Positions 35,125 through 43,719 are shown, counted from the stretch's first letter. The stretch is 64,000 nt of DNA from Lacinutrix jangbogonensis (GCF_000797445.1 NZ_JSWF01000032.1:62001-126000); one strand, 5' to 3'. Numbers and translations are program-made. Notes: generated by a model from the sequence alone, not told the origin.

Positions 35125-36801
35125 ATTTCAACAACTAATTTGCAAGGTGTTTACAAGTTTACTGGCGGAACTCTGTCGGGATCAAATTCTACTCCTGCTT
35201 TAACACTAAACTCCGGTAGTAAGGTTAATGTCGATGATAGATTTCTAAGTGCTAGTGATGCAATTAGAGTTAATAATGCTAAGATGTCTAGAGGTAATAT
35301 TAATATTAGTAACCAATTTGCATTAAGTTTTTGGGTAAAAACTTCTAATAATTCTTTTACAAGTATAAGAAAAAATATTTTTTACAAAAAAGATGGTTTT
35401 GGTTATGAAGTGTATGTGAGGTTTGGAAGAGTGTATATTACTGGTGAAATTAAAATAAATTATTTAAATGGAACATCAGCAATTCGTAGTTATACCTATG
35501 CAACACCTGTAATAAATGATGATGACTGGCATCATATAGTTATCAACACAAATATGACATCCACACCAACTACAGGCATAACTAATCAATATGTTGATAT
35601 TTTTACAGACTTAAATAAGGAAAGTTTCTTATATCAAGACAACGCTGGTGGACCTTATCCTGGAGCTCAGTCTGCTAACCAGGCGACTCAAACTTTAGAA
35701 ATTAGTAAATATTTAGGTAATGGTAGTGCTAACGATCCTTTTGCTAGTAGATGGTTATATACAGATATTATTGACGATATTTATCTCTATAATACATATC
35801 TTAGTGATGCTGATGTAGAAGCATTAGCCTTAGACGGTGGATATTGTTTTGCTCCCTTAATTGATGATTTTACAGCAACAGCAACCGAGAACTCATTAGC
35901 AATGTCCTGGGTAGATGCAGGAACATACGATATTGCTTATGTTATAAAAGATCAACCTTTTGCTAATGCAACACAAGTTAATGATATAGTTGCTACAACT
36001 TACACTATTCCTGGTTTGATAGCAAGTACTGAATATGATGTTTATATTAGAAAAGAATGTAGTATGACTTTAGATTCTAATTGGTTAAAAAGTACATTTA
36101 GTACACTAGCACCACAACGTTTATTAACAATAAATGCTGTAAATGGATCTATTTCTACAAATCCTACTGCTAATGGAGGTATGTTTGATGATGCTACTTC
36201 TGTCGAATTAACTGCAACTCCAGATTTAGGATATCAATTTGATGGTTGGAGTGGAGATGCGAGTGGAACAACAAATCCATTTACCATTTTAATGGATGCA
36301 GATAAAACAGTTACAGCCAATTTTAGTTTAATACAACATGTGTTAACTATTTCTGCACCAAATGGATCTGTAAATGTAAGTCCTGGAAATATTGGGTATA
36401 TTTATAATTACGGAACAAATCTTACAATAACTGCAATACCAAATGCTGGATATCAATTTGTTGGTTGGAGTGGTGATGCTTCGGGTTCTGCTAATCCATT
36501 AAGTCTTGTTATGGATGCAGATAAGTCTATTACAGCAATTTTTAATACTACATTGAGTGTAGAAGGTTTTGAAACTCTTAAAAGTGAATTTAAAATCTAT
36601 CCAAATCCAGTTTCAAATATTCTAAATATTAAAATGTCTCAAGACTTTAATAAAGCAGAGGTATTTAATATACAAGGTCAAAAAGTGTTAGAGAGTAATA
36701 CTAAAACAATAAACGTGTCTAACCTTGCAGCAGGACTATATTTAATACAAATTGAAGATACTAACGGAGCAACACAAACAAAACGATTTATAAAGAATTA
36801 A
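35068..36801 (+). CDS. T9SS cargo protein with LamG-like, Fn3-like and InlB-type repeats and type A sorting domain
   Basis: A 577-residue secreted protein. After the signal peptide (MKTRILLILLLVSSFTFAQ) comes a LamG/concanavalin-like domain (~20-245: FALSFWVKTSNNSFTS, DDDWHHIVINTNM, DIIDDIYLYNTYLSDADVE). A fibronectin-III-like segment follows (~255-345), then two divergent InlB B-repeats (GYQFDGWSGDASGTTNPF and GYQFVGWSGDASGSANPL, each ending in DADK-(V/I)TA-F). The C-terminal ~75 residues are a T9SS type A sorting domain (FKIYPNPVSNILNIKM ... KRFIKN). LamG domains often bind glycans and InlB repeats act as surface stalks, so an adhesin-like role is possible. Its core is unrelated to the neighbour at 32317 although both flanks are shared. 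Confidence 0.92.
   Translation: MKTRILLILLLVSSFTFAQISTTNLQGVYKFTGGTLSGSNSTPALTLNSGSKVNVDDRFLSASDAIRVNNAKMSRGNINISNQFALSFWVKTSNNSFTSIRKNIFYKKDGFGYEVYVRFGRVYITGEIKINYLNGTSAIRSYTYATPVINDDDWHHIVINTNMTSTPTTGITNQYVDIFTDLNKESFLYQDNAGGPYPGAQSANQATQTLEISKYLGNGSANDPFASRWLYTDIIDDIYLYNTYLSDADVEALALDGGYCFAPLIDDFTATATENSLAMSWVDAGTYDIAYVIKDQPFANATQVNDIVATTYTIPGLIASTEYDVYIRKECSMTLDSNWLKSTFSTLAPQRLLTINAVNGSISTNPTANGGMFDDATSVELTATPDLGYQFDGWSGDASGTTNPFTILMDADKTVTANFSLIQHVLTISAPNGSVNVSPGNIGYIYNYGTNLTITAIPNAGYQFVGWSGDASGSANPLSLVMDADKSITAIFNTTLSVEGFETLKSEFKIYPNPVSNILNIKMSQDFNKAEVFNIQGQKVLESNTKTINVSNLAAGLYLIQIEDTNGATQTKRFIKN
36589..36801 (+). repeat. sorting-domain duplication, copy B
   Basis: Matches 34669-34881 at nucleotide level as described there; the offset is 1920 bp. 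Confidence 0.85.
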
Positions 36802-36820
36802 AGAAGCTATTAACCAAACT

Positions 36821-36860
36821 AAAAAGCTGAGGTAATAGAACTATTATTTCGGCTTTTTTT
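36821..36860 (+). terminator. rho-independent terminator after the second cargo gene
   Basis: A 16-bp stem with several G-T pairs (AAAGCTGAGGTAATAG with CTATTATTTCGGCTTT), 3-nt AAC loop, then a T-run. Confidence 0.8.
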
Positions 36861-36872
36861 AAACTTATTAAC

Positions 36873-36950
36873 ATGAAAGATGATAAACTAGAACTTGTTG
36901 TTGTATTTTTTTGGATAGTTACAGTAGGACTATTAGTTTTTGGGATATAA
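36873..36950 (+). CDS. possible 25-residue single-helix membrane protein
   Basis: ATG at 36873 opens a 25-codon ORF reading MKDDKLELVVVFFWIVTVGL followed by LVFGI. Four charged residues precede an uninterrupted 18-residue hydrophobic helix, the layout of small membrane proteins. It lies 12 nt after the terminator of the upstream gene in a 240-bp gap. There is no clear promoter or ribosome-binding site and no comparison was possible, so coding status is unproven. Confidence 0.35.
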   Translation: MKDDKLELVVVFFWIVTVGLLVFGI

Positions 36951-37041
36951 AGTTATTATCGCTTATACCGAAAGACTAGTATTGCTATTTAAAACTTCTG
37001 CATTTTATTTGTAAGACATATACAAATAGAAAACACTTGTA

Positions 37042-37410
37042 TTAATAAACATTGAGTATTAATAGTAACCAACCAATGACTAAAAGTAAACCACCAATTG
37101 GAGTAATAGGACCTAAAAAGCGAAGTTTTTTTCCTTTAGATTGAGATAAAATTAGGCCGTAAATACTAAAAGAAAATAATATAATACCTAAAGTAAAACA
37201 CCAATATATTAAAGATGTCATAGAATTAGAATTAAAACCTAAAATCAATAGCACAATGGCATGATACATTTGGTATTTTACGCCAACCTCAAAACTATGT
37301 AACTGTTCGTTAGTTAATATTTTTTTTAAGGCGTGAGCTCCAAAGGCTCCAAAAATTACTGAAAGCATTCCAAAAAAGGCACCCGTAATAATTATAATTT
37401 GTTGTGTCAT
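37042..37410 (-). CDS. DUF423 family small membrane protein
   Basis: A 122-residue protein with four hydrophobic helices and the DUF423 (YgdD/TMEM256) signature: G-F-G-x-L-x-V-x-x-GAFGAHALKK, HSFEVGVKYQMYHAIVLL, and a final P-x-GG-x-x-x-x-x-GW pattern (LGPITPIGGLLLVIGWLLL). Function unknown. It is last in the map operon, 23 nt after the methyltransferase. Confidence 0.92.
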   Translation of the reverse strand: MTQQIIIITGAFFGMLSVIFGAFGAHALKKILTNEQLHSFEVGVKYQMYHAIVLLILGFNSNSMTSLIYWCFTLGIILFSFSIYGLILSQSKGKKLRFLGPITPIGGLLLVIGWLLLILNVY

Positions 37411-37433
37411 TATATATAAATAGTTAGCCTGCT

Positions 37434-38219
37434 TTATTTATAAACTACAGGGATAATTTCATCCTTACCAAGGCAGTATTTTTCTATTTCTTCTTCGGAC
37501 AGATTTGCTTTATAATCAACTTCTTCAACTTTAAAACCAATAGCACGTAACTTGTCAAAATAATCACGTCCATAAACACGCACATGATCGTATTGTCCAA
37601 ATATTTTTGCGCGTTCTTTTTTGTCGGTTATCGTATTGTCTTCAAAAGTAACTTCACGACTTAAGTCTTGCGGAATTTGAAAAACACCAAAACCGCCAGG
37701 TTTCATAACACGAAATAATTCTTGCATGGCTTTAGTATCATCTGGAATATGTTCTAAAACATGATTACAAAAAATAATATCATAGCTATTATCTTCAAAG
37801 GGAAGATCGCAAATATCTGCTTTTACATCTGCAATTGGCGATAATAGATCTGTAGTAGTATAATCAAGATTTTTAAGCTGCCTGAAGCGTTTTATGAAAC
37901 ACTGTTCTGGAGCAAAATGTAAAACCTTTAATTTTGAAGCACCTGAAACTGGTTCAGGTTGAAAGAAATTGGTTTCGTTTTTTAAATACAACCAGAATAG
38001 TCTATGACGCTCTAGACTTAGTGTTGAAGGCGATAAAACATTATTGCGTTGTGTACCGTAGCCATAAGGTAAAAAGCTACTAAAACTTTTACCATCTATG
38101 GGATCTGTGTATGTGTTTCCTTTAAAAAAAAAAGACAGAATAGGTCGCACAATATAGCTTAGCCTTATAAGTAAAGGTCTAGGGACTATATTTAGTATTA
38201 TTTTAAAGAGTTTTTTCAA
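37434..38219 (-). CDS. class I SAM-dependent methyltransferase
   Basis: A 261-residue protein with a Methyltransf_11-type core at ~105-200: the motif-I region is atypical (KVLHFAPEQCFIKRF, where most have D-x-G-x-G), followed by DYTTTDLLSPIADVKADICDLPFEDNSYD, the post-motif FCNHVLEHIPDD and RVMKPGGFGVFQIP. The N terminus holds a hydrophobic stretch without a signal peptide, perhaps membrane-associated. Substrate unknown. It is third in the map operon with a 6-nt gap before it. Confidence 0.82.
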   Translation of the reverse strand: MKKLFKIILNIVPRPLLIRLSYIVRPILSFFFKGNTYTDPIDGKSFSSFLPYGYGTQRNNVLSPSTLSLERHRLFWLYLKNETNFFQPEPVSGASKLKVLHFAPEQCFIKRFRQLKNLDYTTTDLLSPIADVKADICDLPFEDNSYDIIFCNHVLEHIPDDTKAMQELFRVMKPGGFGVFQIPQDLSREVTFEDNTITDKKERAKIFGQYDHVRVYGRDYFDKLRAIGFKVEEVDYKANLSEEEIEKYCLGKDEIIPVVYK

Positions 38220-38225
38220 ATTAAT

Positions 38226-38423
38226 CTACCAATTTAAAAATTCCTTAAATTTATCCGTAGTAAGTATCTTCCATATTAAAAGTAATCCGAAAAGCACTTT
38301 TATTAGTGTGCCAATTGTTAACATTTCACTGGCATATGGCCAATGTTGAACTTTAAATAGTGTACCAATAATAGTAAAAATGAAACCCAAAATAATAAAT
38401 GCTAATAGATGTTTTATTTTCAT
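38226..38423 (-). CDS. GldL-like two-helix membrane mini-protein
   Basis: A 65-residue protein of two membrane helices joined by a short loop. The segment IIGTLFKVQHWPYASEMLTIG resembles the transmembrane part of the gliding/T9SS motor protein GldL, where a G-x-LFK-x-x-HWP-A motif occurs. It lacks GldL's long cytoplasmic domain. It sits in the map operon with 6-nt gaps on both sides. Such short GldL-related proteins are common in flavobacteria from memory; their role is unknown. Confidence 0.75.
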   Translation of the reverse strand: MKIKHLLAFIILGFIFTIIGTLFKVQHWPYASEMLTIGTLIKVLFGLLLIWKILTTDKFKEFLNW

Positions 38424-38429
38424 AATTAA

Positions 38430-39248
38430 TTATAGCACTAAAGCCTTTTGTCTAAATTCATCTTCCTCATTAGAAATAATTCCTAAAGCTTCATAAACAT
38501 AAGCAAAAGTCGATAAAATTTCAGGTTTGCCATCTAATATCGCTACATCATGTTCAAAATGCGCACTAGGTTTGCCATCTTGAGTAGTAATAGTCCAACC
38601 GTCTCTATGTTGCTTTATACGTTGTGTTCCTAAATTAATCATCGGTTCTATAGCTACAACCATGCCTTCAATAAATTTTTTGCCACGACCACGTTTGCCA
38701 TAATTTGGCATTTCTGGATCTTCGTGCATTACGCGCCCTAAACCATGTCCAACTAGTTCTCTAACAACGCCATAACCACGATCTTCGCAATATTTTTGTA
38801 TCGCATAACCAACGTCGCCAACACGATTACCAATTTTTAATTCTTTTATTCCAGCGTATAAAGATTCTTTTGTGACTTGTAATAATTTTTCGGTTTCAGG
38901 ATCTATTTCCCCAACAGCAAAAGTATAAGCATGATCGCCGTAGAATCCATTTTTAATAGATCCGCAATCTATAGAAATAATATCGCCTTCTACCAATGGT
39001 GTATTATTTGGTATGCCATGAACCACTTGCGAGTTTGGACTCATACATAAGGTGTTTGGGAAATCGTACAGTCCTAAAAATCCAGGTATTGCACCTTGGT
39101 CTCTAATACAAGTTTCAGCAATTTTATCTAATTCAAGTGTTGTTACACCAGGTTTTACGGCTTTTGCAACTTCTCCTAAGGTTTTAGAAACCACAAGTGC
39201 AGCTTCTCGCATTAATTCTATTTCTTCTCTTGTTTTTACTATAATCAT
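38430..39248 (-). CDS. map: methionine aminopeptidase, type I
   Basis: A 272-residue enzyme that removes initiator Met from nascent proteins. Dinuclear metal ligands are visible: Asp in SIDCGSIKNGFYGDHAYT (two Asp), His in GHGLGRVMHEDPEMPNYG, Glu in VVAIEPMIN and Glu in HFEHDVAI. The VVHGIPNN substrate His segment is present. Length fits type Ia. First gene of a four-gene operon (map, GldL-like, methyltransferase, DUF423), with a good -7 element at 39267-39274. Confidence 0.96.
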   Translation of the reverse strand: MIIVKTREEIELMREAALVVSKTLGEVAKAVKPGVTTLELDKIAETCIRDQGAIPGFLGLYDFPNTLCMSPNSQVVHGIPNNTPLVEGDIISIDCGSIKNGFYGDHAYTFAVGEIDPETEKLLQVTKESLYAGIKELKIGNRVGDVGYAIQKYCEDRGYGVVRELVGHGLGRVMHEDPEMPNYGKRGRGKKFIEGMVVAIEPMINLGTQRIKQHRDGWTITTQDGKPSAHFEHDVAILDGKPEILSTFAYVYEALGIISNEEDEFRQKALVL

Positions 39249-39266
39249 AACTCAAAATTATTGCCG

Positions 39267-39274
39267 CAAAGATA
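39267..39274 (-). promoter_or_regulatory. -7 promoter element (TATCTTTG) for the map operon
   Basis: Minus-strand TATCTTTG matches TAnnTTTG, 18 nt upstream of the map ATG. Confidence 0.5.
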
Positions 39275-39342
39275 CTTAAAATAAAATGTATTTTTCTTCA
39301 GAAAACATGACTTTTGATAGTTTTTAAGAGTATTAACCATCG

Positions 39343-39350
39343 TATTTTTG
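39343..39350 (+). promoter_or_regulatory. -7 promoter element (TATTTTTG) for the CoA-transferase gene
   Basis: TATTTTTG matches TAnnTTTG, 18 nt before the ATG at 39369. A TTTG at 39313-39316 lies 26 nt upstream, slightly longer than the usual -33 spacing. Confidence 0.5.
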
Positions 39351-39368
39351 TAGTCTAAAATTATAATT

Positions 39369-40640
39369 ATGTATTCTCCAATCACAGCAGAAGAAGCAGT
39401 AAAAGTAATAAAATCTAATAATCGTATTTATATTCAAGCTGCAGCTGCTGCTCCTCAGTCTTTAATACAAGCTGTTTCAGCTAGACATGAGGAATTGAGA
39501 AATGTAGAAATTTGTCACCTACATACTGAAGGTCCTGCTCCTTATGCTAATCCAGAACTAACCGATAGTTTTCATGTTAATTCTTTTTTTATTGGTAAAA
39601 ATGTTAGGCATACTTTAAAAGCTGGAAATGGGTCTTATACACCTGTGTTTTTAAGCGAATTACCTTCATTATTTAAACGTAATATAGTTGATTTAGATGT
39701 CGCTTTTATACAAGTTTCTGTTCCAGACCGACATGGTTATTGCTCTTTAGGTGTGTCTGTAGAAGCAACGTTAGCAGCTATTGATAATGCAACAACTGTT
39801 ATTGCACAGGTTAATAAATTTATGCCAAGAACGCATGGTGCTGGAATTATTCATGTTTCTGAAATTGATACGTTTGTAGAACATCACGCGCCGCTTCCTG
39901 GTCATGAAGTTGTTGCTCCAAATACTGTTGAAGCTAAGATAGGTGAATATGTTGCTAATTTAATTGAAGATAGAAGCACGCTTCAAATGGGAATAGGAAG
40001 TATTCCAAATGCTGTACTTACAAGATTGACCAATCATAAAGATTTGGGGTTGCATACCGAAATGTTTTCGGATGGTGTTATAGATTTAATTCTTAATGAT
40101 GTTATTAACGGAAATTATAAAGCTATAAATCGTGGTCGTGCATTATCAACATTTTTAATGGGTTCACAGCGTTTGTATGATTATGTAGATGATAATCCTT
40201 TTGTAGAAATGCGAGCATCAAATTACACAAACGATGTATCTATAATTAGACAAAATCCCAAAATGGTTGCAATAAATTCTGCAATAGAGGTCGATGTTAC
40301 AGGACAAGTTTGTGCAGATTCTATTGGTCCCAATATATATTCGGGAGTAGGCGGTCAAATGGATTTTATAAGAGGTGCTTCATTAAGCGAAGGAGGGAAA
40401 GCTATTATTGCTTTACCATCAATTACTAAAAAGGGAATTAGTAGAATTGTACCAGCATTAAAACCTGGAGCAGGAGTAGTAACAACACGTTCTCATTTGC
40501 ATTATGTAGTAACGGAATATGGTGTGGCAAACCTTTACGGAAAAACAATAAAACAGCGTGTAAAAGAATTAGTTAATATTGCACATCCAGATCATAGAGA
40601 AGCAATAGATAGGTCTTATTTTGAAATGATTGGAAGTTAA
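39369..40640 (+). CDS. acetyl-CoA hydrolase/transferase family protein (class I CoA transferase)
   Basis: A 423-residue protein of the Cat1 / 4-hydroxybutyrate CoA-transferase family. Blocks seen: SNNRIYIQAAAAAPQ near the start, VDVAFIQ-type strand (LDVAFIQVSVPDRHGYCSLG), TLQMGIGSIPNAVL, the catalytic glutamate segment LHTEMFSDGVIDL, and G-GGQMDFIRGA plus VVTEYGVANLYGKT. It moves CoA between short-chain acids such as acetate, succinate, propionate or butyrate; the exact acid pair cannot be read from sequence. Its stop codon overlaps that of the convergent HAD-type gene (TTAA contains both). Confidence 0.9.
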   Translation: MYSPITAEEAVKVIKSNNRIYIQAAAAAPQSLIQAVSARHEELRNVEICHLHTEGPAPYANPELTDSFHVNSFFIGKNVRHTLKAGNGSYTPVFLSELPSLFKRNIVDLDVAFIQVSVPDRHGYCSLGVSVEATLAAIDNATTVIAQVNKFMPRTHGAGIIHVSEIDTFVEHHAPLPGHEVVAPNTVEAKIGEYVANLIEDRSTLQMGIGSIPNAVLTRLTNHKDLGLHTEMFSDGVIDLILNDVINGNYKAINRGRALSTFLMGSQRLYDYVDDNPFVEMRASNYTNDVSIIRQNPKMVAINSAIEVDVTGQVCADSIGPNIYSGVGGQMDFIRGASLSEGGKAIIALPSITKKGISRIVPALKPGAGVVTTRSHLHYVVTEYGVANLYGKTIKQRVKELVNIAHPDHREAIDRSYFEMIGS

Positions 40641-41038
40641 AAATTAAACCACCCTTTTTTCTTTGGTTTCGATTGGTTTGGAGATTCATTTGTTAGCATT
40701 TGGTAAATTTCTCCCCAACCAAGGATGCCGCCAATATTTCTATCGTCTATAAATAAATCTGCATGAATTTTTCGGCTTACTTCTTCGATTGAATCTTCTT
40801 CAGCAAAACTTCTATTCACAGCATAAAACTCAACACCGTTGGCTTTACAATAGTCTACAGCTTCGTCTAATTTTTTGCCGTGTCTGTAAGTCCATAAAAT
40901 TAAACGATGACCATCTGCTTGCAAACGTTTTAAGGTTTCAAAAGCAAATAAGCGTTCGTTTCCAATGCCAGGATAGCCATCTTCTACAATAGTACCATCA
41001 AAATCTACAGCAATAATAAGTCCTTTAGAAATATTCAT
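40637..41038 (-). CDS. HAD-superfamily hydrolase-like protein (BT0820-type)
   Basis: A 133-residue minimal HAD-fold protein. Motif I is VDFDGTIVEDG, with the second residue before T being Gly and the nucleophile Asp present; motif II lies in LILWTYRHG and motif IV in ADLFIDDRNIGG. There is no cap domain, as in small sugar-phosphate or nucleotidase members. A C-terminal basic tail (PNQSKPKKKGWFNF) follows. The substrate is unknown. Confidence 0.82.
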   Translation of the reverse strand: MNISKGLIIAVDFDGTIVEDGYPGIGNERLFAFETLKRLQADGHRLILWTYRHGKKLDEAVDYCKANGVEFYAVNRSFAEEDSIEEVSRKIHADLFIDDRNIGGILGWGEIYQMLTNESPNQSKPKKKGWFNF

Positions 41039-41142
41039 TTAAATAAAAATAGGGTGTAAAAGTACAATTTTTATATGCAAAAGAGTAAACAGATTAATGC
41101 TATTCTTAAGCCCATAAAGGATGAAGTGCTTAAGTCTGCTAA

Positions 41143-41462
41143 TTAGTCAATAAGTATTACAGCAATCACTTTGTTTTCATTTTCGTGAAAATTCACATCC
41201 AAATGATACGGAGCCATATATCCAAAGTCAATAAGATAATGAAAGTTAATGTTACTGCTGTCTTTAGGTTTACCAATAATATCTAATACTTCAGCTTTGC
41301 TTTTGCCAATTAAAATTTTGCTATCTACTAAATTTGGAGCCATAAGACCTTTTTCTCTATTGCTGGCATTTTTCCATTTTGTAGTTTCAAACTTTTTAGG
41401 GTTGTAGTTTTCGCAATTAGTGAAACTAAAGAATAAGAAAACTATAATTATTTTTTTTTCAT
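41143..41462 (-). pseudogene. frameshifted or phase-variable small lipoprotein (BamE/OmlA-like)
   Basis: An ATG at 41462, 2 nt after the gpmI stop, is followed by nine A and then TAA, so the ORF closes after four codons. With one more A it reads MKKKIIIVFLFFSFTNCENY, a textbook lipoprotein signal with lipobox FTNC, and continues in frame for ~106 residues to the stop at 41143. The downstream part (LVDSKILIGKSKAEVLDIIG ... YHLDVNFHENENKVIAVILI) has the SmpA/OmlA (BamE) look. Without the extra A only a 66-residue ORF from an internal ATG at 41343 remains, lacking the signal. Sequencing error, true mutation, phase variation or slippage are all possible. Confidence 0.7.
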
Positions 41463-41464
41463 TT

Positions 41465-42982
41465 TTAAATTAAACTTTCTTGTGTCATAACCATTGGTTT
41501 TTCAATACCAATAAGTTTTAAAATAGTCGGCGCTAAATCACTTAGAACACCATCTTTAATCTCTTTTAATTGGTTATCTATTAAAATAATTGGTACTGGG
41601 TTAATAGTGTGTGCTGTGTTTGGTGAACCATCTGGATTCATCATGGTTTCACAGTTTCCATGATCTGCAATAAGTAAAGTTGTATAACCATTCTCTAAGG
41701 CAGTTGTAACCACTTTTTCTACGCAAGTATCTACAGCTTCGCATGCTTTTATAGCTGCTAACATTGAGCCTGTGTGGCCTACCATGTCTCCATTTGCAAA
41801 GTTTAGGCATACAAAATCTACTTCACTTTTTTGTAATTCTGGAACTAGAGCATCAGTTAATTCAAAAGCACTCATTTCTGGTTTTAAATCGTAAGTCGCA
41901 ACTTTTGGAGAGTTTTTAAGAATTCTAGATTCTCTTTTAAAAGGTGCTTCTCTTCCTCCAGAAAAGAAAAAAGTAACATGAGGATATTTTTCTGTTTCGG
42001 CAATTCTAATTTGCGTTTTGTTGTTTCTCTCTAAAACTTCACCTAAAGTTTCAGTGATATTATCTTTATCAAAAATAATATGAATGCCTTCAAAAGCATC
42101 ACCATAATTTGTCATTGTAACGTAATACAAATTCAATTTATGCATGTTTTGTTCGTGATGATCGTTTTGGTGTAAAGCGTCAGTTAACTCGCGACCTCTA
42201 TCTGTTCTAAAATTAAAAAATAGAACTACATCGTCTTCTTTTATAGTGGCAAGCGGAAGTCCTTCAGTATTTGTTTTTATAATGGGTTTTATAAATTCAT
42301 CTGTAATATCTGTATCGTAGTTTTTTTGAATACTTTCAGATAAGTTATTCGATAATTCACCCGTACCATTAACCAATGCATCGTAAGCAATTTTAACACG
42401 TTCCCAACGATTATCGCGATCCATTGCATAATAACGACCTGTAATACTTGCAATTTGAGTACTCTTATGCTTTGTATAGTTTTCTAAATCTTCAATAAAA
42501 CTTTTTCCAGATTTTGGATCCACATCACGCCCATCTGTAAATGCATGAATGTATGTGTTTTTAACACCAGCATTTTCTGATGCATCTACTAATGCTTTGA
42601 TATGATTAATGTGAGAATGTACACCGCCATTACTCACTAAGCCTAATAAATGAATGTTTTTACCTTTCGTTTTAGCATAATTAAGGGCGTCAACTAATAC
42701 TTTTTCTTGTTCTAAAGTATTGTTTTCGATGGCTAAATTAATCTTCGCTAAGTCTTGATAAACAATTCGTCCAGCACCTAAATTCATGTGTCCAACTTCG
42801 CTGTTTCCCATTTGTCCTTCTGGCAAACCAACATGTAAACCATCTGTTCTTAATTGCGCATGCCCATATTTTGTATATAAACTATCTATAAAAGGTGTGT
42901 TGGCATTATCTATGGCAGAGACTTTTGGATCTGGGCTTTTTCCCCAACCATCAAGTATCATAAGGATGACTTTTTTGTTCAT
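41465..42982 (-). CDS. gpmI: 2,3-bisphosphoglycerate-independent phosphoglycerate mutase
   Basis: A 505-residue glycolytic/gluconeogenic enzyme interconverting 3- and 2-phosphoglycerate, of the Mn2+-dependent alkaline-phosphatase superfamily. Signatures: N-terminal ILDGWGKSP, nucleophile Ser61 in MGNSEVGHMNLGAGR, the phosphotransferase lid DGRDVDPKSG, ITGRYYAMDRDNRWERV, FFNFRTDRGRE, NFANGDMVGHTG and LIADHGNCE-MM. Family length is ~510. A -7 element at 43003-43010 precedes it and a small lipoprotein follows 2 nt after its stop. Confidence 0.97.
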   Translation of the reverse strand: MNKKVILMILDGWGKSPDPKVSAIDNANTPFIDSLYTKYGHAQLRTDGLHVGLPEGQMGNSEVGHMNLGAGRIVYQDLAKINLAIENNTLEQEKVLVDALNYAKTKGKNIHLLGLVSNGGVHSHINHIKALVDASENAGVKNTYIHAFTDGRDVDPKSGKSFIEDLENYTKHKSTQIASITGRYYAMDRDNRWERVKIAYDALVNGTGELSNNLSESIQKNYDTDITDEFIKPIIKTNTEGLPLATIKEDDVVLFFNFRTDRGRELTDALHQNDHHEQNMHKLNLYYVTMTNYGDAFEGIHIIFDKDNITETLGEVLERNNKTQIRIAETEKYPHVTFFFSGGREAPFKRESRILKNSPKVATYDLKPEMSAFELTDALVPELQKSEVDFVCLNFANGDMVGHTGSMLAAIKACEAVDTCVEKVVTTALENGYTTLLIADHGNCETMMNPDGSPNTAHTINPVPIILIDNQLKEIKDGVLSDLAPTILKLIGIEKPMVMTQESLI

Positions 42983-43329
42983 TTTATTTGTGCTTTATGT
43001 AACAAATATAAAAACTAAAGTTTCTAAATGATAACATAATACGATATAAAACAACGAAATCGTTTTAGTGTTTTTGTTAATATAATTGATTTATAATCAA
43101 AGAATTAAACACAGTTAAAAGATTATTGAAAACAATTAGGTGTTAAATATGTTTAATTTTTTTTATAGAATATTATAAAATATTGTTTTTCAGTGAGTTA
43201 ATAGTATTTGGGTGTTTGTTTATTAAAAAGTTAAAGAAATGTTATTATTAAATTATTATGTAACAATAATTTTTATTGGACGTCTTTATAGTATAACAAC
43301 AATAATAATAATCAATTAAAACAATCATC
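42983..43329 (+). other. AT-rich divergent intergenic region
   Basis: About 350 bp without a gene, between gpmI (minus) and the ankyrin gene (plus). It holds the gpmI -7 element, long A/T tracts, and a small palindrome CAATAA-TTT-TTATTG (43264-43278) about 50 nt before the ankyrin ATG. I see no tRNA, terminator or clear plus-strand TAnnTTTG. Confidence 0.5.
43003..43010 (-). promoter_or_regulatory. -7 promoter element (TATATTTG) for gpmI
   Basis: Minus-strand TATATTTG matches TAnnTTTG, 20 nt upstream of the gpmI start. Confidence 0.5.
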
Positions 43330-43719
43330 ATGAAAAAAACAATCATTATTTCAGCAATTGCATTAAGTTTCTCTTTAGCAAGTTTAAATGCAACAACAGT
43401 CACATCTAATTACAACAGTTGTGAAATCGAATCAGTTTATTCTGTAAACTCTTTTTGTCTTGCAATTGTAAAAGGCCAAACAGAAGTAGTGTCAGAATTA
43501 ATTAAGCTTGGCGAGAATATTAATGAAATGTCAAATGGGTTAACACCACTAATGTATGCTGCGAAGTTTAATCGCGTAGAAATTTTAGAAATTCTAATTG
43601 CTAATGGCGCAAATTTAAGTGCTAAATCTTATGACGGTAAAACTGCAAAGTATTATGCGAAAATCTCTAAAGCAGATGATACTTATGCTATTATTGAAGA
43701 AGCCTTGAGTAAAAAGTAG
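43330..43719 (+). CDS. secreted ankyrin-repeat protein
   Basis: A 129-residue protein with a signal peptide (MKKTIIISAIALSFSLASLNA) and about two and a half ankyrin repeats: VNSFCLAIVKGQTEVVSELI, GLTPLMYAAKFNRVEILEIL, and DGKTAKYYAKISKADDTYAI. The canonical G-x-TPL-x-x-AA and L-x-x-x-GA-N (LIANGANLSAKS) are clear. It is presumably periplasmic and a protein-binding module. No partner gene is evident. It is directly followed by a decayed M48 peptidase fragment on the other strand. Confidence 0.88.
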   Translation: MKKTIIISAIALSFSLASLNATTVTSNYNSCEIESVYSVNSFCLAIVKGQTEVVSELIKLGENINEMSNGLTPLMYAAKFNRVEILEILIANGANLSAKSYDGKTAKYYAKISKADDTYAIIEEALSKK

